Below, one piece after another: positions 22,590 through 32,265 of a stretch of DNA of 64,000 nucleotides; positions within the stretch are counted from its first letter, which is position 1; each line of letters begins with the position of its first letter. The DNA lies in contig NC_133001.1 in the NCBI RefSeq assembly GCF_048564905.1, forward strand, positions 19,469,743-19,533,742, written 5' to 3'. A program made the translations under genes and the position numbers. Origin of the DNA: Vicugna pacos. Taxonomy: Eukaryota > Chordata > Mammalia > Artiodactyla > Camelidae. The notes below the pieces were generated by a model. It made no database searches and had not been told where the DNA came from. It was given only the letters and a program-made list of their open reading frames with translations.

Positions 22590-22634
22590 TAGTACATATA
22601 CTTTAGTACATATACTTTAAAGTATATTGTACTA
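22590..22634. repeat. Short tandem plus near-palindrome
   Basis: A unit 'tagtacatatactt' occurs twice in tandem (22590-22603, 22604-22617). The second copy forms a near-perfect palindrome with 'aagtatattgtacta' (22620-22634), broken by one extra base. Confidence 0.85.
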
Positions 22635-22867
22635 AAAGCCACAGTAGAAATAAGAGCAAGGAGTTTGGAAGAATGACGAGTTCCCCTTTGGGGCAGGGGT
22701 GAAGCCGGAAGCAACTCAGCTGATTAGTAACTATTTTCTGTATTATTTGCCAAAAATGAAAGTGTCATGTTCCAAGTTGCTTAGTTGCAATTGTCCTTTG
22801 ATTGCAAAGGAAAATAGGGCTACTTTTCATGAAAAGTTATTTAATGACTTAAAAACACCATTCTTCA

Positions 22868-23089
22868 CAATTGACCCTTGAACAGGGATTTGAACTGTGC
22901 AAGTCCACTTTTATAAAGGATTTTTTTTTCAATAAATAGACGCAGTACTACACCATCCATGGTTGGTTGAATTCATGGATGCATAATCATGAATTGGAGG
23001 AGCAAACATGGGACGTGACCAGCCACGGATTTTGGTATAGACAGTGGGTCCTGGAACCAATCCTACATGGATACCGAGGGAAGATTCTA
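22868..23089 (-). mobile_element. Tigger-type MITE (TcMar), composite
   Basis: The left end 'ttgacccttgaacagggatt' and 'gaactgtgcaagtccacttt' match the MER2-like Tigger terminus. The right part 'ctggaaccaatcctacatgg' with 'ataccgagggaagattcta' matches a different Tigger terminus, seen also at 37705-38052. The middle 'ggttggttgaattcatggat' is shared by artiodactyl-type Tigger elements. Non-coding. Confidence 0.75.
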
Positions 23090-23139
23090 TTTCTCACTTA
23101 AGGGACCCATTAGTTGACTCATTAAGAAAATAAGAAGTC

Positions 23140-23520
23140 CAAAGACATACCTGGAATGTGAAGACAAATCACATTAAAAAGATTAAAAATATCGATATTG
23201 AAGAGGCGTTTGATAAAATTCAGCAAAACATTTCTAAATTAAAAAAATTAAGTACAACAGAAAGGTGGGGCTTACTCAACTGTAAGAAAGGTTATTTACC
23301 AACAGTAGCAGCAAATACTGTTCCAAATACAAATCTCTAGATCCGCTTCAATTAAAATCAGAAATTGGGCCAAAATGTCAGAATTACAATTATTTGGCAC
23401 TGATTGGTATGAATACATAAAATAAAATAATTTTCCTAAGTGGAAAATATGTTTTAAAATTTATAAGAACAAATACATAATATTTGATGGGAAAAATATG
23501 GGAATGAAAAAAATGACAAT
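23140..23520 (+). mobile_element. Old L1 ORF2 fragment (tentative)
   Basis: The frame from 23158 contains 'DIEEAFDKIQQ', close to the L1 reverse transcriptase 'AEKAFDKIQH' stretch, and then 'gtaagaaaggttatttacca', resembling 'ataaaggctatttaycaaa'. The rest is very decayed. Confidence 0.45.
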
Positions 23521-24114
23521 GTACTTAGACACATAGATACATATATATTATACATTCATATATTTTCTGGAAAACATGGGCTATATGGGCTAGCAATAGT
23601 TGGGTTTTGGGTGGGGTAGTGAGCTGTGTAGGATGAGGGAAGAAGAGAAAAAGATTTCCATGTAGAAAATGAAAAAAGTATGATAAAATATCCAAGATAC
23701 ATGTTTTTATGCATTTATTAAAGATTTAAGTAGGTATGTATATATAAATTTTTAAAAGTAAATTCTTAAAATGACTGCAGATTAGAAAACAGCTAAATTA
23801 CATTGATCTGCAAGTAAATTCTCTTTGTGAATAGGGTTTAATAAAACATAACATTGGTAGGCGATGATGACTGTGATTTGTGTAATCACTAGGGGTATTT
23901 CAGTTCACAAAATGTCGAGGAGTGTAGACCCCCTATTAGATGAAGCTCATATATGAATGAGCTCACCTGTGAAATTGTTCTCCCAATGCTTGGCAGTTTA
24001 TAAGCATTCAGTAAATGATAACATTTCCTTAGGAACTTAATCTCTGTGCATAGGCTTTGGCATCTGATAAAGGTCAATTCACATCGCAACTTCTATCAAC
24101 TAGAATAAGATACT
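23521..24114. other. Unassigned AT-rich sequence
   Basis: I recognise no gene or repeat. Confidence 0.45.
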
Positions 24115-24262
24115 TGAGCTCTTTAAAACTGTCATCACTTTGTAAAATGAGCATCATGATGTTTAACTCTTCTGCCTGTTGTGAGGATTAAATTGGATGA
24201 CATCTGTAAAGTTCCTAGCAGAGCGTTTGGTATAGAGAAAGTGCTTAATAAATACTTCTATA
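24115..24262 (-). mobile_element. MIR SINE, antisense
   Basis: 'ttgtaaaatgagcatcatga' (24141-24160), 'tgttgtgaggattaaattgg' (24177-24196) and 'gaaagtgcttaataaatact' are a clear reverse-complement MIR. Confidence 0.88.
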
Positions 24263-25084
24263 AAGAGGGCCTTACGATATAGAGCAGTGGTGCAATGTTA
24301 CAGGGGTGAAAAACACTTTCTAATGTCTGATGAAATGTATCAAGCCAAAGAAACCTGATGGGTGCTAGACATGAATGAGTTTTGGTTATAGCTTTGGTTG
24401 CACAGAAACTAGTGAAAGAGAGCTGTGAATCTCTCTTTCAAATGTTCTTCAATGGAAATTCACTTATCACTAAGTGAACTTATCATGAATAGCACCTCAT
24501 TTTAGGTCTGCAACAGAATCAAGTCTGCGAGGTGTTTGCCCTAACAGGAAATTACAGTCATTACTGGGATGTCAAAACACTCTGAATTGAAAAACTCTAG
24601 CTGCATAAGGGAATGAGAGAAAGAAAGAAAAAAAAAAAACTCTTGGATTTTTGTCTTTTAGGATTTCATTCATTTCTTTTTCATATATTCCTGATATGTT
24701 AAAATATGACACACATGACAAACTGTGGAAATATGTGTTGTCATGATCTGGAGCGTGCATGAGAGAGAGAAGGAGGGAGAAGGAGAGAGATCTCAATATG
24801 CTCACTTACAGTCTTAACACACCAGGAATGTCTCTATTATTGGCACTGGTATCTCAGCTCATTTTTTTTACAGACACTTGCAAGTCTCTCTTTAATCTCT
24901 CATGCTGTACAATCTGTGTAAGTGGTGGTTTAAGAGTTCTACATGTGACTCCTATGTTACCAATAAACTGTACACCCCTTGAACAGGGTGAACATAGACA
25001 CGATGGGAAAGGTAGCCGGACTGAAAGTGAAGAATTTCTGGTTTCTCATATCTGAAACTAACTAGCTATATGCCCTTAAGGAGG
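24263..25084. other. Unassigned sequence with purine tracts
   Basis: It contains an A-rich run near 24627-24640 and the GA tract below. The frames at 24572-24805 and 24759-25055 are driven by these tracts and the flanks. No gene recognised. Confidence 0.45.
24760..24791. repeat. Polypurine (GA/GGA) tract
   Basis: The tract contains only G and A over about 32 bases. Confidence 0.85.
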
Positions 25085-25285
25085 ATCTATGATAGCCAAG
25101 GTTCTTTGAATATATGCTTTCTCATTTAATCCTCACAATTGCACTTCAAGGGAGTTGTTACTATCCCCATTTGGCAGACAAGGAAACTGAAATGAACTAG
25201 CTTATTTGTTCCAAGCCACACAGACTGAGAGGTAAAAATGGTATTTGTGTCTATGGCCACAGCCCTAGGTCTTTTCTTGACAGAC
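25085..25285 (+). mobile_element. MIR SINE
   Basis: 'tctcatttaatcctcacaat' (25120-25139), 'gagttgttactatccccatt', 'ggcagacaaggaaactgaaa' and 'ccaagccacacagactgaga' follow the MIR order. Confidence 0.88.
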
Positions 25286-26389
25286 TTGATCTCCTCTCCC
25301 CTCAGCTCAGTTTTCCTTCTTAAATTAAACAAAAGAAGTAGAGTAAGTGAACTCTCAAGTCCCTTCTTGACTGTAATTCTATGATTCATATTGATAGAAT
25401 TTAGTCACGTTGAGTTCTCTGAGACCTTAGAATGAGGGGCTTTGCAAAACAATGGAGGACTAGAAAGAAGAGAAAGGCTTAAACATTTAAGATTTACTAC
25501 CTCCTCCTAAAGCAAGGGCTTTTCAGAGTGGGTGTTTTTCTTTTATTTTTGGACAGTTGGGCATTGTAACAGAATTAAAACATCATCTAGAAATTTTCCT
25601 TTTCCTTTTGATATGTTACATAAAGCAGTTGTTCTTAGGGGAGGGAAGACATTAGAATAACCCTACTTTGGTAAATTTTTATACTAAAATTCACATATTA
25701 ATGTACTGTCTTATACAGTGGTCTTGTAATAGTTAAAGGAGATATAGAAACTGGGAAAATTAGGTTTTTTTTTAAAAAAAAAGGTACTCTCAAATGAAGA
25801 AAACAGGAAAGTAGACATTTTAGGATAGAAGCTAGAGAACATAATTCAGTTTCTAAACTTGATTAGATTTTTTTGCACAGCCTGGGAAAAACCAGCCAGA
25901 AATCGAGGCAATTACAGAATACAGAATAAAACTATTTTTCTAAAAGTGTCTTTTATGTAAGAAAAGGTCCTGAAAGGGCACCATCAAACTATAAAATACT
26001 TGGCTGCCCAGAGTAATCCCATAAGAAATAGCACTTGAGTTGGGATAAGGGAAAAAAAAAAAAGAAAAATAGCTTTATCTTACTAAAAATACCCTGTGCA
26101 ATAAGGGACCATTTTGTAAAAGGATCATCATAAGCTACATAAGATGCTTCATTTCTTTATTCTGTCATATACCTACAAAATAGTTGCTAGAACTAGAGGC
26201 ATTTATCTTAAATTTCAAAGAAAAAAATATTGCCTTGTCTTTCTTTTTAATTCTTCCTATCCGTCTATTTTAATTAAAAGTCTACTTACGATCACACGTA
26301 AACTCTCACATGATAGAATGGTGTATGTTGTCCCATATATCTTTCTTTGTCAAATCCACATTCAGCATTCCTTCCTCTGTACAGGAAAC
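25286..26389. other. Unassigned AT-rich sequence
   Basis: No gene or nameable repeat. The 150-codon frame starting at 26144 runs from here into the MaLR LTR downstream and has no recognisable protein. Confidence 0.45.
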
Positions 26390-26858
26390 ATGAAGAACAA
26401 ACTGAACAGGTTTGGTAAATTGAATTATTCTTCATTCTTCCCCATATCCAAGCCCCAATTCTTCATCCCTCCTGTATCCAAGTCACTTGCCATATACTTT
26501 GCAGCTCTTTCCATAAAAGGGTGGAGTTTATTTACCTACTCCTTAACTTTGAGCTCAGCCCTGAGACCCTCTCTTCCAAAAAAAATGATGCATTAGTGAC
26601 AACGTGCTGCTTCAGAGTTCATGAGGGATTCTGTTTGCATGAGTAGCTTCTGCCCTAGCCATGAGAAAAACTCTTTGACTAGACTGTTGTTTACAGAAGA
26701 GAAAGACACACGTGAGGTACAGAGCTACCCCAACGAAGCCCAGCCTAGATCAGCCAACCTCCCAGTGGACCCAAGATTAGTGAGAATTCATGATTGCTAT
26801 TTTAAGTCACTTAGTGCTTAAGTATACAGCAGTATTTGCCAATAAATAAGCTATACAG
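26390..26858 (+). mobile_element. MaLR (MLT1-like) LTR fossil, + strand
   Basis: 'aagtcacttgccatatactt' and 'ctgagaccctctcttccaaa' lead to 'cccagcctagatcagccaac' (26739-26758), 'agtgagaattcatgattgct' and 'attttaagtcacttagtgct'. This is the MaLR order: 'cccagccaagatcagc', 'agaatcgtgagaaataataa', 'gttttaagccactaagtttt'. Old; no internal region seen. Confidence 0.65.
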
Positions 26859-27214
26859 ATATATGTGAAATCTGATATATGAGATTACTACATACACATG
26901 AACACACACTCAGCAATTACTTTGTTTTCAGGACAGTAGAATTTTTACTTGAGACTTCAGAGCATTCTTCAACTCAACTACTTAACATGCATTGGCTGGA
27001 TGAACCTAAATATGAAGTAAAGTGAGGTTTTTCTTTTACTTTCCTCTTAATAGCAGAACTGCTTGTTATATAATAATAAACATTGTCAATCTCTTGTGTA
27101 TTCTCATATATCCTGTAATTCTCCTTCTTGACACATATCACATTTGTAATAAACCAGTAATTTGATTTAAACTTCTGCTTTGCCCGGTAGGATGAATAAT
27201 AGCTAAAAATCACA
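26859..27214. other. Unassigned AT-rich sequence
   Basis: No gene or repeat recognised. The minus frame 26974-27213 has no known domain. Confidence 0.45.
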
Positions 27215-27385
27215 AGTGGCTTTTAATTCTTACACATTGCTATGAGGAACTCTTAATATCACCATTTGGCAGATGGATGAGATCCAGAGATGTCAAGTAA
27301 ATTTCCCAACATCGCACAGTTGGGAAGTAGAATAACTGAAGTCCAGATCCAGGCAGACTGGTTCCAGAACCCTTGCTCTAAACCA
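27215..27385 (+). mobile_element. MIR SINE, 3' part
   Basis: 'accatttggcagatggatga' (27261-27280), 'agagatgtcaagtaaatttc', 'atcgcacagttgggaagtag' and 'aggcagactggttccagaac' (27352-27371) follow the MIR order to its 3' end. Confidence 0.87.
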
Positions 27386-27547
27386 TTAGTAGACAGCACG
27401 TGGTCTCGGAAGTCATTATTCCATCCCTAACAACTTGCCCAGCACGTGACATGTAGGTGTGGGGCAGTTGATGAAAGGTGTAACTGAGCATACTTGAACT
27501 AAAGTGGCATGAAGAGAGGAAAGCTGTTAACATGTTGAAGATGGTCA

Positions 27548-27900
27548 TATTGCTTCATTCAATTAACATTTTTGAGTACAACCGTGAAGCAGCCGCTGGT
27601 GCATGTGGTGATAATTTACAAGCTGGCAAAAAGAGAGACATGGCTCCTGCTCTCCTGGTATCAACATTCTAGTGCTGGAGAGAGAAATAAACCAATAAAC
27701 AAGAAATGCTAATTACAAAATGTGAAAATCCTGGGAAGGAAGCATCAAAGTGATGATAGAAAATAATGGGTCTGAGCGAGAAGCATTTTACTTTCTTTGT
27801 GGTCAGGGAAGGCCTCCATTTAAGAGGGAACATTTAATCTGAGACCTGGTAAGTAGAGGAGACCATTTCAGGCAGTAAGTGTTCAGGTTCTGAAGCAGAA
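27548..27900 (-). mobile_element. LINE-2 3' end, antisense, left part of a split element
   Basis: 'ttcattcaattaacattttt', 'acatggctcctgctctcctg', 'caacattctagtgctggaga', 'gtggtcagggaaggcctcca' (27800-27819) and 'gacctggtaagtagagg' are a clear reversed L2 3' UTR. The reading continues at 28480 after an L2 in the opposite orientation. Confidence 0.87.
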
Positions 27901-27904
27901 AAGA

Positions 27905-28465
27905 GCTACCATCCCACTTTCTCTAGATCATTGCCAAAACCTTCCAAAGCTCTGTGCACATTTACTCTGTTCACTTCTCAATATACGCTGTACAGGAAGA
28001 AAGAAACACTACTTCACAAAGCCTGCAAGTTTGGCTCATTCCTTTTTCTCAGAACTCATCTTGCTGTCTTTTGCTTTCTGTCCTAATTGTCTGTCCTTCC
28101 GTCTTCGTGTCCTTGTCATGCCTTAGCATACCTTAAATCTGCACATTTACATGCATAGCTTTCTGCCTGGGTTCTTGTTTTTTAGATAATTTGTGCTAAA
28201 GAATCAGTATCCCAAGGAACCTGGCTTTGTTTCCTAACCATATAAAATTCCTATGAAGGCATTCATAGCACACTGTTTTTACTCTCCTGTATATTTGTGA
28301 AAGCCAACATTTTATAAGGGTATGTGTGTGTGTGAGAATGGATGGATGTAAATTTAACGAAGTTAGGAACCATGCCTTTTTGTAATTACCATTGTATCCC
28401 CAGTGCTTTGAACCATGCTTGACACACAACAAATGCTTAATACGTATTTATTGAGTAAAAGTTAT
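27905..28465 (+). mobile_element. LINE-2 in opposite orientation, lying inside another L2
   Basis: The right end 'gttaggaaccatgccttttt', 'accattgtatccccagtgct' (28388-28407), 'ttgacacacaacaaatgctt' and 'atttattgagtaaa' is a clear forward L2 terminus. The left half is more doubtful. A short GT run is at 28321-28334. Confidence 0.7.
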
Positions 28466-28479
28466 TGAAAAATTCTAGG

Positions 28480-28975
28480 CAGGGGAGTTACATAATACAA
28501 TGTATATTTTTAAATGATCACTTTTGCTGCTTTGAGAGAAATGGATTAGAGATGGGGCAGGGGTGAGTAAGAGAGCCAGTTAACAGGCGGCTGTAGCAGT
28601 CCAGTGAGAGTAGTCGTGTGTGGGTATTGAAGAGACAGCAGGGCAGATCTTAAAAAGTGGTTGGGCTTCAGATGATTTGAGAGAAAGAATTTGAAGATAT
28701 ACTGTTATTGGCTGAGGACAATAAGGAAAGAAATGAATTAAGCATAATTCCTAGGTTTCTGAGAGCATGGTGATGATATTTGTGGACATGAGGAAAACTC
28801 ATATGGTTGGAGCAGTTCTGTAATTGTGGAAATTAAGACTGGTTTTGGTTATGTTAAGTTTAAGATGTCTTTGAAACCTTTGAAGGATGATGTCAAATAG
28901 ATAGTTGAACTAATTTATCTGGAGACCCAGGGGAAAGTATTCATGTGCCCATATATATTTAGATAACATCAGTAT
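28480..28975 (-). mobile_element. LINE-2, antisense, right part of the split element
   Basis: 'aatgatcacttttgctgctt' (28515-28534), 'gctgtagcagtccagtgaga', 'ttcctaggtttctgagagca', 'ggttatgttaagtttaagat' (28846-28865) and 'aatagatagttgaac' follow the reversed L2 ORF2 order. They carry on from the segment ending at 27900 with a gap in the consensus. Confidence 0.82.
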
Positions 28976-29119
28976 TTAGATTTCATTGAAAGTCATGGGA
29001 AAAGGCAAACTCATGCAAGAATAGAGTGTAATAATAGAGGGATTATTATTAATTCTTGAAGAACATCTATACTTAGAAATTAGAGAAAAGAGTTTCGAGA
29101 AAAACAGAGTAGGAAATAT

Positions 29120-29665
29120 TTTTCAACAAAGAATGCTAAAACATCTGGATAGCCATAATGCCAAAAAATAAATGAAAGAAACATTGATTTCTACCTATAA
29201 AAACTAATTAAAGCAGGATTACAGACCAAAAGAAAAAAGCTAAAGCTCTGAACTTATAGAAGAAAACATAAGAATGTATCTCTATGGCTTTGGGTTAGAT
29301 AAATATTTTTTAGCCTACATACAAAATATACTACACTTAAAAGGAAAAAGAAACTGATAAATTGGACTTATTAAAATTAAATCATTTGTTCTTCAAAAGA
29401 CACCATTAAGGAACTGAATAAGCAAACCACAGACTATGAGAAAACCTTAACATTTTTATGTACTTGAAAAGAACTTGAAGAATATAAAAAGAAACTCTAC
29501 AACTCAGTGATAAGAAGGGCAAACAATCCAATTTAAAATATTGGCAAGACTTCAAAATATTCGCAAAAGATAGGTCACAAAAAATATTCTAATGACCAAT
29601 GAGCATTATATGCTCAATATCATTAATCATTAGGGAAAAACAGATTAAAACCACAGCCACTTCAT
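29120..29665 (+). mobile_element. L1 ORF2 C-terminal fragment
   Basis: 'gcctacatacaaaatatact', 'aaattggacttattaaaatt' (29357-29376), 'ttcaaaagacaccattaagg', 'aatatcattaatcattaggg' and 'cagattaaaaccacag' follow the L1 ORF2 order. It stops at 'aaaccaca' and L2 starts at once. Confidence 0.85.
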
Positions 29666-29674
29666 ACCCTCATC

Positions 29675-30145
29675 CGTCATGTCCCTGAGACTCACCCCTC
29701 CCCATCCCTCTCCTGCCATACACATTATGTCCCAGACCCCCGGATCTCCTCCCGTTACTTGAACACCCCAGGTTCTTTCCTGCCCTCCAGGACTTAGTCC
29801 TTGCTGGTCCCTCTGCCTGGAACATTCTCCTCTAATTTCTTCACATAGGCTAGTTCCTTTTCATCTCTCAGGCCGTAGCTTTAAAGTTATTGTTTCCAAG
29901 AGGACTTGCCTGCCCAAACCAGCTAAAGCTGCCCATCCCTCAGACACCACCCAGTGTCTAATCCCATTTCATGTGCTTATGGCACATACTGCGTGTTGAA
30001 ATTCTCTCATCCTGTTGCTTCTACATTATCTCTTTCCCCTGTTGCATTCTGAGCTCCAAGAGCCATATTTGGTTGTTAATCCTGGTATCTTCAGCTCAGA
30101 ATATGTGTGCAATAAATAGTTGTTGAATAACTAAGTGGCAGATAA
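29675..30145 (+). mobile_element. LINE-2 3' end, long and well preserved
   Basis: 'ccctctgcctggaacattct' (29809-29828), 'gtgcttatggcacatactgc', 'tgcattctgagctccaagag', 'gtgcaataaatagttgttga' (30107-30126) match the L2 3' UTR in order. Confidence 0.9.
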
Positions 30146-30243
30146 AGAAAATAAAAAGCAATGATAATAATAAATTAAAGGATGTGCATTGGATTCTCAG
30201 TTCCTCCACTTGAGCAACTTTGAGCAGATTTCTTTCCCTCACT

Positions 30244-30274
30244 AAAAAAAAAAAGGGGTGTGTGTGTGTGTGTG
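30244..30274. repeat. A tract followed by (GT)n
   Basis: An 11-base A run, four G, then (TG)8. The frames at 30096-30378 arise from it and its flanks. Confidence 0.9.
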
Positions 30275-30404
30275 AAAATACCATACCTATCCAGGGAGTT
30301 TGTAATGAAGATTTCAAGAAAAGACTTGTGAAATGGGCCTGGAAGAGTGATTAGTACTTGTGAGTATCTCAGCTTCAAAGAAGCTTAGAGTTGCCATGAA
30401 GGGC

Positions 30405-30605
30405 CAAGAATCTGAGGCCAGACCACCTGAGTTTGAAGTCTGACTCTACGACTTCCTAGCTTTACAGGTTTCGGCACGTTCCTTTACCTCTCTGTGCCTC
30501 TGTCTGCCTGTAGGTATCTGTACTTACTATATAGAGTTACTGTGGGGGTGAGATGCCTTAGTACATGTTTGAGGTCTTAGAAGAATGACTGGCAGTGGTG
30601 AAAAG
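30405..30605 (-). mobile_element. MIR SINE, antisense
   Basis: 'cctgagtttgaagtctgact', 'acgacttcctagctttacag', 'cctttacctctctgtgcctc' (30481-30500) and 'gagttactgtgggggtgaga' match the reversed MIR. Confidence 0.88.
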
Positions 30606-30911
30606 TGACAAATCTGCTTGGTCTTCCTTGAGGCATCCAGGAGGGATGGAGGATGACTAGTTATTAACAACTCCCCACGCTGGTTCTGGTGCCAAACCAC
30701 GTTGCTCAACTGAGTAGATGAACAGGGTGAATGCAGTTTTCAGATGGCCTTCTCTGAGCACAAACTTCTGTGTTTCTGCCCCATCCCTTTCTGGGCTGGT
30801 AACTCCCTGGTTCCCTGCCCTTATGTGCATCCACTGTGATCGTGGAGCAGCTGGAAAGTTCTTCTAGCCCAATGAGCCCGAGGAGAACTTCCACAGGGCA
30901 CCATGCAAGCA
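30606..30911. other. Unassigned sequence
   Basis: No gene or repeat recognised. The minus frame 30706-30912 is unsupported. Confidence 0.45.
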
Positions 30912-31845
30912 CCTCAATATTTTATTTTGAAAATATCAGATTTACATAAAAGTTGAAAGAATATTTACCTTGAAAACCTCTGCATCCGCGAACTAGATTC
31001 TTCCATGAATGTTTCTATACATACCACATATTCCGTTCATCTAGCTATTGATCCATCATTCATCTTGTTTTACATAAACTTCAAAGTCGCAGACAGCAGC
31101 ACCCTTTATGCCTAAACACTTCGGCATGAATATCATTAGCTTGATGTCAGTTATCTGATTAGCATTTTAAAAATGTTCTCTTTTGATGTGACGTTAACCC
31201 ACAAGGAAATACAAAAGTTATACATATACCTTTCAGAGAGCTTTGACAACTGCATACAACTGTGTAACCTAAACTCCTATCAAGACATAAAATGTTACCA
31301 TCAGCCCAGAAAAATTCCCAGTCAGCCTCTAACCCCTTTCTCCAATAACAATCACTGTTCTAATTCCTACCTTGGAGATTTGTTTTCTTGTTCTAGAACT
31401 CGAAATAAATGAAATAATTTGGACAAGGCTTCTTTTACTCAGCATAAGTTTTGAGTTTCATTTATGTTCTTGCATGTATCAATAGCTGTTCATTTTATTA
31501 CTATAGTATTTCACTGTATGAATAAACCACAGATTATTTTTATCCATTCACCAGTTGATGGACATATATGTTCTCTCCAGTTTTGCTTTGTTATGGATGA
31601 AGCTGCTTTGAACATTCTTATACAAATCCTTTTGTGGACGTATGTTTCTGTTTCTCTTGGTCAATATCTAGGATGAGAATTGTTATATAGGGAAGATATA
31701 CACTTAGATTTATAAAGAAACAAAAGACTTTTGACAAAGTGACTGTAACATTTATGTTCCCACTAACGACGTGCAGGAATTCCTGTTTTTCGCTTCTGCT
31801 CCAGCATTTGGCGCACACCACCTCAAGGATTTTGTACTTCCTGTC
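30912..31845 (-). mobile_element. L1 (L1M-type) 3' end, antisense
   Basis: 'aactgcatacaactgtgtaa' (31248-31267), 'ttctagaactcgaaataaat', 'actcagcataagttttgagt', 'ccattcaccagttgatggac' (31543-31562) and 'gttcccactaacgacgtgca' are the reversed L1 3' UTR and ORF2 end. The minus strand starts in ORF2 and ends at 30912. The open frame 31739-32185 starts in it and is not a gene. Confidence 0.88.
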
Positions 31846-31849
31846 TTGT

Positions 31850-32265
31850 CTGTCAGGTACATTCTTCCCTCAGATATCTGTGTGGATTGTTCACTCACAT
31901 AATTCAGGTCTCTTTGCACAAGCTTTTTTCTCAGTGCAGCCTTCCTTTTCCATCATACTTAAAACTGCACTCAGAGCACCTGCCCTGCCACCCATCAACA
32001 ACACTGTCTCCCTTACTTCTTTCATTTTCCCAGAGAAGTCATGTGTTGTCCATCCACACCCCCATCCCCCAGGGATCTCTATGATAGCAGGGAATTTTTT
32101 TGCTGTTTTTTTTTCCCGCATGTGTTTAAGAAGAAGGTGTGTTCTGATAATGTTGGGTGGATTGTTCTATGAAGTAAAATGTTAGTCTTCCGTTCTTTGT
32201 CGCTGTAAGCATTCCTGGCTCACAGTAAGCACTTAATATACATCTGTTGAGTAGGTGGAGGGCTG
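31850..32265 (+). mobile_element. LINE-2 3' end
   Basis: 'aattcaggtctctttgcaca' (31901-31920), 'ttcattttcccagagaagtc', 'gggatctctatgatagcagg', 'ctcacagtaagcacttaata' and 'tctgttgagtaggtgga' follow the L2 order. The 148-codon frame 31739-32185 crosses L1 and L2 and is a chance frame. Confidence 0.65.

Noticed and set aside
26144-26596. 150-codon open frame on plus
   Set aside because: It runs from AT-rich unassigned DNA into a MaLR LTR. No protein family is recognisable.
31739-32185. 148-codon open frame on plus
   Set aside because: It crosses from an antisense L1 into a forward L2, and the peptide has no known domain. It is a chance frame in repeats.
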